A DNA stretch of 64,000 nt from Pseudomaricurvus alkylphenolicus (GCF_011683955.1 NZ_JAAQPI010000001.1:558001-622000); one strand, 5' to 3'; counted from the stretch's first letter, positions 35,821 through 44,772 are shown. The notes: generated from the sequence alone by a model not told the origin. Program-made: numbers and translations.

Positions 35821-37023
35821 ATGGCTAAATCGATAAATGACTTACTGAATAGCGAGCAAATCAACAGCGTTCGTCGCCCGATAGAGAGTGCATTGACCCT
35901 TCCCGCGGAGGCATTTGTTAATGAAGACTTCTATCAGCTGGAAATTGACAAAATCTATATGCGACACTGGGTGGCAGCTCTTTTTCAGTTTGATGTAAAC
36001 AGCCCCGGCGATATCAAGCCCTTTGAAATTTGCGAAATCCCACTGCTGGCGGTTAGAGGGCTGGATAACACTCTTCGGGTGTTCCACAACATCTGCCCCT
36101 ACGATGGCTGCCAGGCGGCAATTGACCCTGCAAAGAACTGCCAGGAAATTGTAACGCCCTATCACGGCTGGACTTACGACCTGGAAGGCAAACTGATTAA
36201 GACCCCTTATTGGGACGGCTCTCGAGAAGGTAACCTGGATGTGCTGGCCGACAAGCAGGTCGATCTGGTTCCTGTTCACTGTGAGGTATTCCTGGATACA
36301 GTCTTCGTTAATCTGTCAGACAATCCCGAGCCCTTCGAAAAATATATTGCCCCGATTCTTCGCTGTGCAGAAGAATATGACCTGGAGGGCAGCGAAGTAG
36401 GGTTGGACGAAAATGGAAATCCTACAGTGTTAACAGCAGACGTAAAGAGCAACTGGAAGACCTTTTATGAGAATGCGTGTCTCAACGTACTTCATGAGAA
36501 CTTCGTACACGAGCTTTATAACGCTTCACCTGAAGTTCCGCGCATCAAGGAGGATGGTGTCGCCAGTTTTAAGAACATTATTGACGGAAAATTTATGGCC
36601 CTCGGCTATAACCGCCTTGACTTTCAGCAAACCTATCCTCCGGTAGAGGCTCCCCACCTGGGAAAACATGCCCAACAGGAGCCCGAAAACGAGACTTTTG
36701 GAACACTCTACCCCAACTTCTATTTCTGCAGCTCCTCCCAATACCTTGAGGTGGCGTTTACACTTCCAAATGGTGCGTCAAAAGTTCGCCAGCATTCTAC
36801 CTATCGCTTTCAAAAAGAGCTCGCCACCAGCAAAGAGACACTTGCTGACAGGCAGATTGCAATGAAGATGTTTGCGGGCGCGTTCAAAGAAGACGGAAGG
36901 ATCTGTGAATCTGTACAAAAAGCCAGAAAATCCCCAGTCTACAACCAGAAGTTCTATGCGCCTTTCTGGGACGAAATGCATTATCGCTTCACCAACATGA
37001 TTGTTGACGACCTTGAAAAATAG
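35821..37023 (+). CDS. Rieske-oxygenase-like protein with a degraded Fe-S site
   Basis: 400 residues with the overall layout of ring-hydroxylating oxygenase alpha subunits. In the Rieske domain the CxH...CxxH ligands read Cys92-Pro-Tyr94 and Thr112-Pro-Tyr-His115: one His is Tyr and one Cys is Thr, so a normal [2Fe-2S] cluster cannot form. In the catalytic domain the two iron His are present (His225, His230) and a later EDGRICE motif can supply the acidic ligand, but the bridging Asp that couples the two centres is Asn222. The changes fit a protein that no longer passes electrons from its own Rieske centre. AAAAGGAAA precedes the ATG. Confidence 0.85.
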   Translation: MAKSINDLLNSEQINSVRRPIESALTLPAEAFVNEDFYQLEIDKIYMRHWVAALFQFDVNSPGDIKPFEICEIPLLAVRGLDNTLRVFHNICPYDGCQAAIDPAKNCQEIVTPYHGWTYDLEGKLIKTPYWDGSREGNLDVLADKQVDLVPVHCEVFLDTVFVNLSDNPEPFEKYIAPILRCAEEYDLEGSEVGLDENGNPTVLTADVKSNWKTFYENACLNVLHENFVHELYNASPEVPRIKEDGVASFKNIIDGKFMALGYNRLDFQQTYPPVEAPHLGKHAQQEPENETFGTLYPNFYFCSSSQYLEVAFTLPNGASKVRQHSTYRFQKELATSKETLADRQIAMKMFAGAFKEDGRICESVQKARKSPVYNQKFYAPFWDEMHYRFTNMIVDDLEK

Positions 37024-37052
37024 CTGATCATCCACAATCCCTGATCATCCAT

Positions 37053-37084
37053 AAGCACCGGTTGAATCCTGTTAGCCGGTGCTT
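37053..37084 (+). terminator. Hairpin after the Rieske-like gene
   Basis: 9-bp stem AAGCACCGG with CCGGTGCTT around a 14-nt loop. No T-tract follows. Just before it, CTGATCATCCA occurs twice, 17 nt apart. Confidence 0.45.
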
Positions 37085-37203
37085 ACTGATGCCTCCGTTC
37101 TGACCAGTTATCGAACCATTCTCACAAACCGACAACTAGCATTTTGAGTGGGTTTTCATTTAAAATACGTCCTTGGAAAATCAAAAAAAGGATGTCCAAC
37201 AGA

Positions 37204-37683
37204 ATGTCAAAAAAAGCCAGCCAACCTCGTGATCAATATTCTATCGACGATATTGACAAGGAGATCATTCGACAGCTTCGGGGCGATGGACGAATGTCCT
37301 ATCGTATTCTTGGACAAAATGTTGGTCTTTCTGAAGCAGCTGTCAGACAGCGAGTTAACCGCCTGCGGGAGAACAACATCTTTACGATTTCCGTCGTAGT
37401 CAATCAGGAAGCATTTGGCATCAATAGCAGCGCGACCATTGGCATCAATGCTCAAGGCGACCTAAGGAAGGTAGCCCGAAAATTGGCCGACATACCCGAA
37501 ACCGAGTATGTCAATATTACCGCCGGAAAATTCGACATTATCGTCGATGTTCTCGCCGCCGACAATAAAGAACTTTCAAGAATTATTATTGAGGAAATTA
37601 AGCCAATCAAGGAGATCACGGAAATATCCACCAACATTATCATGGAGAATTATAAGATCGCCTATGGCGCTGGCCCGAGCTGA
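37204..37683 (+). CDS. Lrp/AsnC-family transcriptional regulator
   Basis: 159 residues from ATG 37204: winged HTH in the first ~65 residues (IDKEIIRQLRGDGRMSYR, then VGLSEAAVRQRVNRL), followed by a RAM-type ligand domain that forms octamers in relatives. AAGGA lies 11 nt before this ATG; the ATG at 37192 and an earlier TTG at 37144 are alternatives. It converges on the F420 biosynthesis fusion gene, with 42 nt between stops, and an 8-bp hairpin overlaps its last codons. Confidence 0.85.
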   Translation: MSKKASQPRDQYSIDDIDKEIIRQLRGDGRMSYRILGQNVGLSEAAVRQRVNRLRENNIFTISVVVNQEAFGINSSATIGINAQGDLRKVARKLADIPETEYVNITAGKFDIIVDVLAADNKELSRIIIEEIKPIKEITEISTNIIMENYKIAYGAGPS

Positions 37684-37696
37684 ACTCAGGGCCAGC
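37669..37696. terminator. Hairpin between convergent Lrp and F420 genes
   Basis: GCTGGCCC and GGGCCAGC (8 bp) around a 12-nt loop, the left arm inside the last codons of the Lrp gene. It lacks a U-tract. A 12-nt sequence ACAGCAATACCG is repeated shortly downstream. Confidence 0.4.
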
Positions 37697-37725
37697 TTGA
37701 TAGCCACAGCAATACCGAAGAATAG

Positions 37726-40700
37726 CTACAGCAATACCGCAGAGATAACGCTCTCGTCACAGCTTTGAGCACTTGCTTCTAACACCTCATACAAGGTAGT
37801 TCTTTGGGCCGGCAGTCTGCCTGCAGCTCGAATAAGGTTAGCGAGCACAGATGCCGTCATTTGCTGACCGTGGCTGGCTCCAGCAGCTCGAGTAATACTC
37901 TCATTCATCAGCACCCCTCCCATATCATTGACACCAGCCGACAGCGCTAATCTCGCCCCTTGTGGCCCCAGTTTCACCCAGGATGCCTGTATGTTGGTAA
38001 TGTAGGGATTGAGAACCAAACGTGAGACAGCGTGCATTAGAAGTGACTCCCGTAAACTCGGCCCTCTACGGGACAGACCACGCTTATAAATGGGCGCCTC
38101 ATGGGCCACAAACGGCAGAGGCACAAACTCGGTAAACCCCATTGTCTCCTTCTGAAGGTCCAGAATAGCCAACAAATGCCGGGCCCAATGGGAATAATTA
38201 TCCACGTGACCGAACATAATGGTGGCGGTAGTGGGTATACCTAGTGCATGGGCTTCGCGCATCACCGTTAGCCACTGCTGAGTATTGATTTTGTCGGGAC
38301 AGAGAATTTCACGTACATCATCACACAATATCTCTGCGGCAGTGCCAGGAAGAGACTTCAGCCCCTTGCTTTTTAATTCCGACAGGAAGGTGTTCAGATC
38401 CAACCCCAGGGATTGCGCCCCATGCATTACTTCCAAAGGCGAAAATGCGTGGATATGCAGATCGGGTGCAACCTGGTGAATGGCGTTACAAATATTGATG
38501 TAGGTGTGTCCATCGTAGGAAGGGTGAATCCCCCCCTGCAAGCAGACCTCCGTTGCGCCCTGCGACTTTGCGTCTAATGCTCTGGTCTGGATTTCCTCCA
38601 AACTCAGGTTATAGGGCTTTTCCCTGAGTTCTTCTTGCACTTTACCCTTGGAAAATGCGCAAAATGTACAGTGATAACCACAAATATTGGTATAGTTAAT
38701 ATTTCGGTTAACGACGTAGGTAACCTGTTCGCCATTTGTGGTTCTACGCAACTTATCAGCGGCCGAACAGACAGCCTGAAAGTCCTTACCGCGGGCCGAG
38801 AAGAGTGTCACAATCTCAGCTTGCGTCAGCGTATCCCCCTGCTTTTCGACTTTCTCAAGAACCCGCTGAACTTCAACGGTAACGGCTAGATTTCCCAGTT
38901 CCGCGGCACCATCGAGCAACCGATAAAGCTCTGTGGGAACTATATCGCTTACTCCACTCAACCAGTCGTACTCGGAAGCGTAACCTTCACCATCAGCATA
39001 GCGCAGAATACCTGGACGCATGTTGTTGTCGCACCACTGATCCATTACCCGAACATAGTCCGGATAAACAGTCAATCGCTCGTGAAGCCACTTGCCCGCA
39101 GCGGCCGTTTTGTTTGCCAAAGAAGAAAGCTGAGGCCAGGGCGCCTCGGGATTCACAAAATCCGGGGTCAAGGGGGAGAGCCCCCCCCAATCGTTTATGC
39201 CTGCATTGATAAGGCTGGCCAGTGAATCGCGGTTCAGATTGGGAGGCACCTGAATACTCATTCCAGCGCCAAAAATAAGTCGAGCTACTGCTATAGTCCA
39301 TAACAACTCGTTATCATCAGGCTCTACACTTATGGCCATTTTGGTGCCGGGCTTGGCACGGAAATTTTGAACAATGACCTCTTGAATATGACCGTACTGC
39401 TGATGCAGTTGACGAATACTCAGTAGCGATTCGATTCGTTCATAGCGGGTTTCGCCAATACCTATCAGGATACCTGTCGTAAAAGGCACCCTCTTCTTTC
39501 CCGCACGCTCAATCGACTGCAGGCGAACTGAGGGTTCTTTGTCCGGCGATCCGTAATGAGGCATGCCTTTTTCGCACAGCCGCTCCGATGCGGACTCGAG
39601 CATAATGCCCATCGATGCGGAGACCCGCCTGAGCATATCAACCTCTTCCTCATCCATGCAGCCTGCATTGATGTGTGGTAGTAAGCCGGTTTCCTGATGA
39701 ATCCGTTTCGCCATATGGGCCACATATTCCAAGGTGGTCTTAAAGCCCATTTCCGCTAACGCCTTGCGAGCCGCGCTATAGCGCAACTCCGGCTTTTCGC
39801 CCAAGGTCAAGAGCGCCTCCTTACACCCCAGGTCCGCCCCCTGGCGAGCCACTTCCAGAACCTGTTCCTCACTCATGTAGAGGTAGCTGCTCTGGTTAGG
39901 TACTTTGGCAAAGGTACAATAGTGGCAGACATCGCGACATAGATGGGTCAACGGAATAAAGACTTTTTTCGAGTAGGTCACATAATTGCCAAAGCCCTGG
40001 TCCCGCAATCGACCCGCGACAGCCATCAAGGACTGCGTATCAATGGCTGTTGCCAACGACAGCGACTGCTCGTCGCTGATCACGTCACCAGCTTCAGCGG
40101 CAAGGATAACGTCCTTAACCTCTGCTGCCAGGCTATACTTTTCTAATAACTGATAGGTCGATCGATTATGGTATTGGCTATCATTAACCAACACCTTAAT
40201 CAATTTCTCCAATTGCTCAGGCGTATCAATGTCGACACCCAGAGCTTTTGAGCGTATCACCTTGACTCTGAGACCAACCGCAGTGGCCGCCTCCAAATGA
40301 CATTGAAAACTGTTCCTGCCATAAGACGGACTAAATCCACAACCAGTATCAACCAGTATCGCATTGGTCCCTTCATTGTCGGCACAGGGTACTAACACCA
40401 ACTCGGCTCCTTCAGCCTCGTGAACAATGGCAGATAGCTCTCGGGAATCAATCAATGGCAAATCAGCATGAACAACCATTGCGCGCTCAACTCCAGCAGA
40501 CGCGGCATCTTCGAGAGCGGCAGAGATTGCGCTATTGAGGTCCCTATCCTGCGGCAAGGCGAGCAACTCGCACCCCTCCGGTAAAGGTAGTTGAAAGAAG
40601 TCGCTATTGGAGCAGACCACTTTCACTCGATCAACAAATTCAAGAGCGTTCAGCTCATCGACCACATCCTTACACATGGCCTGCATAAACTCCCTTCTCT

Positions 40701-40773
40701 GATCTTCAGACAACACGCTTGACAACCGCGTTTTGTAGCTACCGAAGGATTTAACCGGTACTATTGCCCACAT
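37726..40773 (-). CDS. cofC-cofG-cofH: Trifunctional F420 biosynthesis protein: CofC-CofG-CofH fusion
   Basis: 1015 residues in one reading frame. Residues 1-200 are a CofC/FbiD-like guanylyltransferase (WAIVPVKSFGSYKTRL, MVVHADLPL, GLRVKVIRSKALGVDIDTPEQ) that makes the guanylylated 3-carbon linker of F420. Residues ~255-600 are CofG, a radical SAM enzyme with CxxxCxxC at 279, 283, 286 (VFIPLTHLCRDVCHYCTFA). Residues ~660-1015 are CofH, with CxxxCxxC at 698, 702, 705 (NYTNICGYHCTFCAFSKG). CofG and CofH together make the FO chromophore; in actinobacteria they are fused as FbiC. The additional CofC is unusual. TGAGG precedes the ATG. Fourth gene of a minus-strand run starting near 42481. CofD and CofE, needed to finish F420, are not in the window. 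Confidence 0.93.
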   Translation of the reverse strand: MWAIVPVKSFGSYKTRLSSVLSEDQRREFMQAMCKDVVDELNALEFVDRVKVVCSNSDFFQLPLPEGCELLALPQDRDLNSAISAALEDAASAGVERAMVVHADLPLIDSRELSAIVHEAEGAELVLVPCADNEGTNAILVDTGCGFSPSYGRNSFQCHLEAATAVGLRVKVIRSKALGVDIDTPEQLEKLIKVLVNDSQYHNRSTYQLLEKYSLAAEVKDVILAAEAGDVISDEQSLSLATAIDTQSLMAVAGRLRDQGFGNYVTYSKKVFIPLTHLCRDVCHYCTFAKVPNQSSYLYMSEEQVLEVARQGADLGCKEALLTLGEKPELRYSAARKALAEMGFKTTLEYVAHMAKRIHQETGLLPHINAGCMDEEEVDMLRRVSASMGIMLESASERLCEKGMPHYGSPDKEPSVRLQSIERAGKKRVPFTTGILIGIGETRYERIESLLSIRQLHQQYGHIQEVIVQNFRAKPGTKMAISVEPDDNELLWTIAVARLIFGAGMSIQVPPNLNRDSLASLINAGINDWGGLSPLTPDFVNPEAPWPQLSSLANKTAAAGKWLHERLTVYPDYVRVMDQWCDNNMRPGILRYADGEGYASEYDWLSGVSDIVPTELYRLLDGAAELGNLAVTVEVQRVLEKVEKQGDTLTQAEIVTLFSARGKDFQAVCSAADKLRRTTNGEQVTYVVNRNINYTNICGYHCTFCAFSKGKVQEELREKPYNLSLEEIQTRALDAKSQGATEVCLQGGIHPSYDGHTYINICNAIHQVAPDLHIHAFSPLEVMHGAQSLGLDLNTFLSELKSKGLKSLPGTAAEILCDDVREILCPDKINTQQWLTVMREAHALGIPTTATIMFGHVDNYSHWARHLLAILDLQKETMGFTEFVPLPFVAHEAPIYKRGLSRRGPSLRESLLMHAVSRLVLNPYITNIQASWVKLGPQGARLALSAGVNDMGGVLMNESITRAAGASHGQQMTASVLANLIRAAGRLPAQRTTLYEVLEASAQSCDESVISAVLL

Positions 40774-40852
40774 TTATATAACCTCAACCACTTTTTCTTC
40801 ACACAAATATTCTCGCAAGCAACATCTGGATAGACTTAACTCTGTTGCCGCC

Positions 40853-41509
40853 CTATTTTCCCGTAGTTACAACAATACCTGCACCGGGAATCTTGTATGC
40901 CTTATTTAGTGTTATAAGAATCGACGTCATACCTTCTACCGCAATGCTGTTGTTGATATTGCCAGCGTGCCAGGCATTCATTCCCGCGTCCCGGGCGAGC
41001 TCTATCACCAACGAGCGCGCTTCTTTATCGTTACCACACACCAAGACATCACACTGAATTTTGTGATCACTATTCAAATGTGCCGCAGCAATATTTTGAA
41101 ACGCTGAAACCACTTTTACATTTTCACCCAGTGTATCTTGCGCAATCATTCCCGCACTACCTGCTTCTGGAATACTGACAGTGCCCACTTTGGGCGGTGC
41201 AAGGCACACAGTCGTATCAATCACAATCTTGCCTTGCACCGCCGCCCTAACCTCTGCCAGCAAGGCAGCCTGGTGTGAGAAAGGCACAGAGACGACCACT
41301 ACGTCACCCTCAGCAGCAGCGGCCAGATTATCGCAGCCCTTTACTTCGGCTTCGGGTAAACGCTGCCTCACGGCGTTTGCCGCTTCAATGGCTCTATCCT
41401 CTATCCTCGAGCCAATAATAATCTTGTAACCGGCTTTAGCCCAACGGTATACCAGCCCGCCACCGAGATCCCCCGTTCCACCCAACACCGAAATAACGCT
41501 CTTATTCAT
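40853..41509 (-). CDS. npdG: F420:NADP oxidoreductase-like protein
   Basis: 218 residues. NADP-binding Rossmann motif GGTGDLGGG at 10-18, IIGSR near 31-35, and the C-terminal part that shapes the F420 pocket in Fno/NpdG (GNDKEAR, WHAGNINNS). It exchanges hydride between F420 and NADP and so feeds reduced F420 to the LLM enzymes. The fold also includes ketol-acid and 6-phosphogluconate reductases, but the length and the neighbour at 37726 favour Fno. AGG lies 9 nt before the ATG. Confidence 0.88.
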   Translation of the reverse strand: MNKSVISVLGGTGDLGGGLVYRWAKAGYKIIIGSRIEDRAIEAANAVRQRLPEAEVKGCDNLAAAAEGDVVVVSVPFSHQAALLAEVRAAVQGKIVIDTTVCLAPPKVGTVSIPEAGSAGMIAQDTLGENVKVVSAFQNIAAAHLNSDHKIQCDVLVCGNDKEARSLVIELARDAGMNAWHAGNINNSIAVEGMTSILITLNKAYKIPGAGIVVTTGK

Positions 41510-41563
41510 GCTTAGATACCTGCTAATTTTGCCAACTGAAGATTATGTCGATAAACCGGCGAC

Positions 41564-41995
41564 CTAGGTTAATAGCGCATCGTCAACAGCGCCCAATGAC
41601 TTGGCCATCTCCAGCGTGTCGCTGGCATACCACATATGTGTGACTTTCCCATTTTCGACGGCGAACATGTCTCGCATTTTCCAGGCGACATTCTTACCGT
41701 GGGCAGCAATGCCTTTGTAATCTGCTACAAATCTGGCCTTGAATATCGCGTCCAAGACCACCATGCCATTATCACCCGCGAACATAGCTTTGATATCAAA
41801 CTCACCATCGGCAAAAGCTATGTCTGAAGGTCTCAAAATCTTTTCCATAAGCTCCTCTTTCCCATGGACCTCGGCACGCATGGTCCAGTCATAGACAACG
41901 ACATCATCCGCGACAATCTCAAAGCCTTGCTCCAGTGTTTCCGCACTGAACATACTTTTGACAATTTCCAAGGCATCTTTATTTAAATTTGTCAT
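41564..41995 (-). CDS. SnoaL/NTF2-like protein
   Basis: 143 residues with the cone-shaped NTF2 pattern: N-terminal helices, then the long curved sheet (DVVVYDWTMRAEVHG, FDIKAMFAGDNGMVVLDAIFKARF, WKMRDMFAVENGKVTHMWYA). Relatives are small hydratases, isomerases or cyclases. ATG 41995 is chosen over a GTG at 42010; neither has a strong ribosome binding site. Between the GFA-like and F420 reductase genes, same strand, so probably co-transcribed with the F420 genes. Confidence 0.75.
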   Translation of the reverse strand: MTNLNKDALEIVKSMFSAETLEQGFEIVADDVVVYDWTMRAEVHGKEELMEKILRPSDIAFADGEFDIKAMFAGDNGMVVLDAIFKARFVADYKGIAAHGKNVAWKMRDMFAVENGKVTHMWYASDTLEMAKSLGAVDDALLT

Positions 41996-42067
41996 AAATT
42001 TATTACTCACTTATAAGAAAAGTGCATTTGCACTACCGCTGATCCGTTGACTGAATCAGCACCGAAA

Positions 42068-42481
42068 TCAATCTTCCGCCGGCCACCCCTTGTATTGAAG
42101 CAGGTTGTCCGCTATGTCATACCACGGCGCCTGGCTACCCACGAAAATATGCTCAGCCGGGCGTACACCGGGGTCTTGGGAAACGCTTCCCAGGAAGACA
42201 AAACTGACCTTTTCACCCTCCATAACCGCCAGGCTTGAGCCACACTGACGACAAAAAAGGCGGTAGGCTTCGGGCGAAGAGTGATAACGAGACAACAGAC
42301 CCTCACCGCTAAGCCACTGAAAACTATCGGAATTTACCCTTGCAGAAGTAGAAAAAGCAGAGCCTGAAAACTTACGACACATGGAACAATGACAGTTCCC
42401 TGCATCAAAAAGAGGTTCGCTGACCTCATAACGGACGCCACCACACAGGCACCCTCCAGTAATACTCTTATCTTGAGTCAT
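42068..42481 (-). CDS. GFA-family (glutathione-dependent formaldehyde-activating-like) zinc protein
   Basis: 137 residues from the ATG, with GGAGGGA 6 nt upstream. The zinc ligands are in GGCLCGGVRYE, CHCSMCRK and FCRQCGSSL, the pattern of Gfa/CENP-V proteins. Known members bind glutathione adducts of formaldehyde, but many relatives are not characterised. First gene of the minus-strand run GFA, SnoaL, F420 reductase, CofC-G-H fusion; divergent from the LLM operon at 42689. Confidence 0.87.
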   Translation of the reverse strand: MTQDKSITGGCLCGGVRYEVSEPLFDAGNCHCSMCRKFSGSAFSTSARVNSDSFQWLSGEGLLSRYHSSPEAYRLFCRQCGSSLAVMEGEKVSFVFLGSVSQDPGVRPAEHIFVGSQAPWYDIADNLLQYKGWPAED

Positions 42482-42594
42482 TAAATCCCTCCAAGCGCCA
42501 CAACGGCCAACGAATCCAGAAACTATTTTCAATCGTGAGACTCACCTTATAACGCTATATTAGTTTCTTCAAGTCATTTAGTTAACTTTTTCAG

Positions 42595-42623
42595 TTGAAG
42601 GAATACATTATTAGTGCCAATAT
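42595..42623 (+). promoter_or_regulatory. Candidate promoter of the LLM operon
   Basis: TTGAAG (42595-42600), 17-nt spacer, CAATAT (42618-42623), giving a leader of about 60 nt before the first LLM gene. Confidence 0.35.
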
Positions 42624-42688
42624 CGTTTCCACAAAGACAGAGATTCATCAATCAACTCTTTTAACAACGGATATCAGAGGAAACAGAC

Positions 42689-43714
42689 ATGAAAGTAGGC
42701 GTCTACCAACACGGTATTAACTGGAGCTGGGAGAAGGTAAAAGAATATTGGCTAACCGTGGATAAACTCGGTTTTGATGCCGGATGGATGATGGACAACG
42801 GCGTCTATCCCGATATGGATGGCAATATGCTTGATGTGTGGGAAACCTGGACGGTACTATCCATTTTGGCCGAAATCACCGACAACATCAGAATGGGCCC
42901 GATGGTCACCCCCTGCCGACGCAGAAATCCCGGATTGTTGGCTAAAATGACCGCCTGTATTGATCAGATCAGCAAGGGGCGACTTGATCTTGCTATAGGG
43001 TCTGGCGACGATCCCATCTACTTTGTTCCCTGGGGACAGACCTACCCCAAAGCGTCTGAGCGCGTAAAATACCTGAGTGAGGAAATCGAGATCCTCAAGC
43101 GGATGTGGACTGAAAAGGCTGTCAATTTCGAGGGTGAGTACTATACACTTGCCGAAGCCACGGCTGATCCCAAACCGCACCAGAATCCCCATATCCCTGT
43201 ATGGGTCGGTCTGGTGATGGGCAGAAAAGTCATGCCAAAATTGGCCGCTGAACAAGCAGATGCGATCAACGTGTACAACGCCAGTGATCGGGCTTCTGCC
43301 GAACTCTTGGCGCTGGTCGAGGAACACTGCGCGGAAATTGGAAGAGATTACCACGCTATACCCAAGTCGCGCAGCGTCAATGTCATCATGACCGATGGAA
43401 CGTTCAATCCATCTTCATTACCCACGCAAGCGGACGGATCATTCCCTCACGTTATAGGCAGCCCTGAAGAGCTCGCACAGGAAAGGGCAGCCACGCTGGA
43501 CATGCAGCATCAACGAGTCAAAGCCAGTGATGACAAACACAGCATCTATTCAAGAGTAACTGAACGCCATGTGATTGGCACGCCCGATGAGATTGTCGAC
43601 GAACTGAAAGAGATTGCCGGCAACACCTATGAACAGGTCATCATTCACGGCTTGAATACCATGGAAGACGTGCAAAGGTTTGCCTCCGACATATTGCCCA
43701 AGTTAAAAGACTAG
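42689..43714 (+). CDS. LLM-class F420/flavin-dependent oxidoreductase
   Basis: 341 residues of the luciferase-like TIM-barrel class. N-terminal strand MKVGVYQHG, cofactor-region motifs MVTPCRRRNPGLLAKMTACIDQISKGRLDLAIGSGD split over about 70-108, and ERVKYLSEEIEILKRMW near 122-138. The GRLDLAIGSG pattern is typical for F420-using members (Mer, Fgd, MSMEG-like), and the adjacent F420 genes make F420 the likely cofactor. Use of FMN cannot be excluded from sequence. AGAGGAAAC precedes the ATG. Co-transcribed with the next LLM gene (53 nt gap). Confidence 0.88.
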   Translation: MKVGVYQHGINWSWEKVKEYWLTVDKLGFDAGWMMDNGVYPDMDGNMLDVWETWTVLSILAEITDNIRMGPMVTPCRRRNPGLLAKMTACIDQISKGRLDLAIGSGDDPIYFVPWGQTYPKASERVKYLSEEIEILKRMWTEKAVNFEGEYYTLAEATADPKPHQNPHIPVWVGLVMGRKVMPKLAAEQADAINVYNASDRASAELLALVEEHCAEIGRDYHAIPKSRSVNVIMTDGTFNPSSLPTQADGSFPHVIGSPEELAQERAATLDMQHQRVKASDDKHSIYSRVTERHVIGTPDEIVDELKEIAGNTYEQVIIHGLNTMEDVQRFASDILPKLKD

Positions 43715-43767
43715 CGACTGTCAGGAAACAATCCATATATCACCAAATTGTTTATGAGGATGCCTTA

Positions 43768-44772
43768 ATGGAAGTATCTACTTTAATGGTCGGTTGGGGC
43801 TGGAGCTTTGAGCAGCTGAAAGCGGGCTGGAAGGAAATTGAGGAGTTGGGATTCGATGCGTGCTATATGGGGGACGACCTCTTCCCTCACTATTTTGACG
43901 ACGATGTTGAAAACGCGCAGAGCCAGGTTGAGGTTTACGACCCCTGGACGATTCTACCCATCATGGCGGATTCAACCAGCCGAATGCGCATCGGCTCCCT
44001 GGTATCACCGGCGGGCCGGCGTCACCCCGCGCTGTTCGCCAAAATGACCAGCATCGTTGACACCATATCCAAGGGCCGCCTGACCGTCAGTATGGGTGCC
44101 GGGAATTCACCTGACCAGAGAGCGGCGTTAGGAGAGCCCAATTTATCCGGCATGGGGCGGGCGGCAAGGTTGGAGGAGGAGGTTCGCATCCTGGACTCCC
44201 TCTGGAAAAATGAGCGAAGCAGCCTAGAAGGCCAGTACTACACCGTCAACAAGATGGTGAACTACCCGAAACCCGTCAGCAAACCCAGGCCAGAAATCCA
44301 AATTGCCTTCAAGAGTAAAAAGTTCCTCACCCGCTTGTCTGCAGAGTTTGCCGATCGCGTCAACTTGATCGGCGGGGACGACTCAATTGCACAGGGCGCG
44401 CTCGATGCGCTGAAGAGTCACTGTGAGGACCTTGGCCGCGACTATAATCAGATCAAAAAAGGTAGGTTGTGTGCCATTATGTTTACGGACGAAGAAGTCG
44501 GACCAGATCAGCTGGACAGGGTTCTGGAAGAGCGCGCCCGCCAGATTGGAAAGAAAACCGAGGATATGCTTGATGAACACAAGGACTTGGTTCTGTCCTA
44601 TGTCGGTCCGGCCAGCGGTTGTGTCGAGGCCCTCAAAAAGCGCACGCTGGATATGGGGATTGATGAAATCGTCATGTGTCCCGATACTATCAGCGAGAAT
44701 AGTTATGAGAACACAATGAAGGGGCTGCGGTTTTTTGCCAAAGAAGTGATGCCAGGGCTAAAGGCTCTTTAA
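43768..44772 (+). CDS. LLM-class F420/flavin-dependent oxidoreductase (paralog)
   Basis: 334 residues, the same class as the preceding gene, with parallel motifs: VSPAGRRHPALFAKMTSIVD, SKGRLTVSMGAGNS, and EEEVRILDSLWKNERSS. Sequence is diverged enough that it should act on a different substrate or as the partner subunit of a heterodimer, as in bacterial luciferase. GAGG precedes the ATG. Followed after 195 nt by an MFS transporter. Confidence 0.88.
   Translation: MEVSTLMVGWGWSFEQLKAGWKEIEELGFDACYMGDDLFPHYFDDDVENAQSQVEVYDPWTILPIMADSTSRMRIGSLVSPAGRRHPALFAKMTSIVDTISKGRLTVSMGAGNSPDQRAALGEPNLSGMGRAARLEEEVRILDSLWKNERSSLEGQYYTVNKMVNYPKPVSKPRPEIQIAFKSKKFLTRLSAEFADRVNLIGGDDSIAQGALDALKSHCEDLGRDYNQIKKGRLCAIMFTDEEVGPDQLDRVLEERARQIGKKTEDMLDEHKDLVLSYVGPASGCVEALKKRTLDMGIDEIVMCPDTISENSYENTMKGLRFFAKEVMPGLKAL

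Noticed and set aside
37706-37742. 12-nt repeat ACAGCAATACCG as a regulatory site
   Set aside because: It lies between two convergent stop codons and partly inside the end of the F420 gene, so a local duplication is the simpler explanation.
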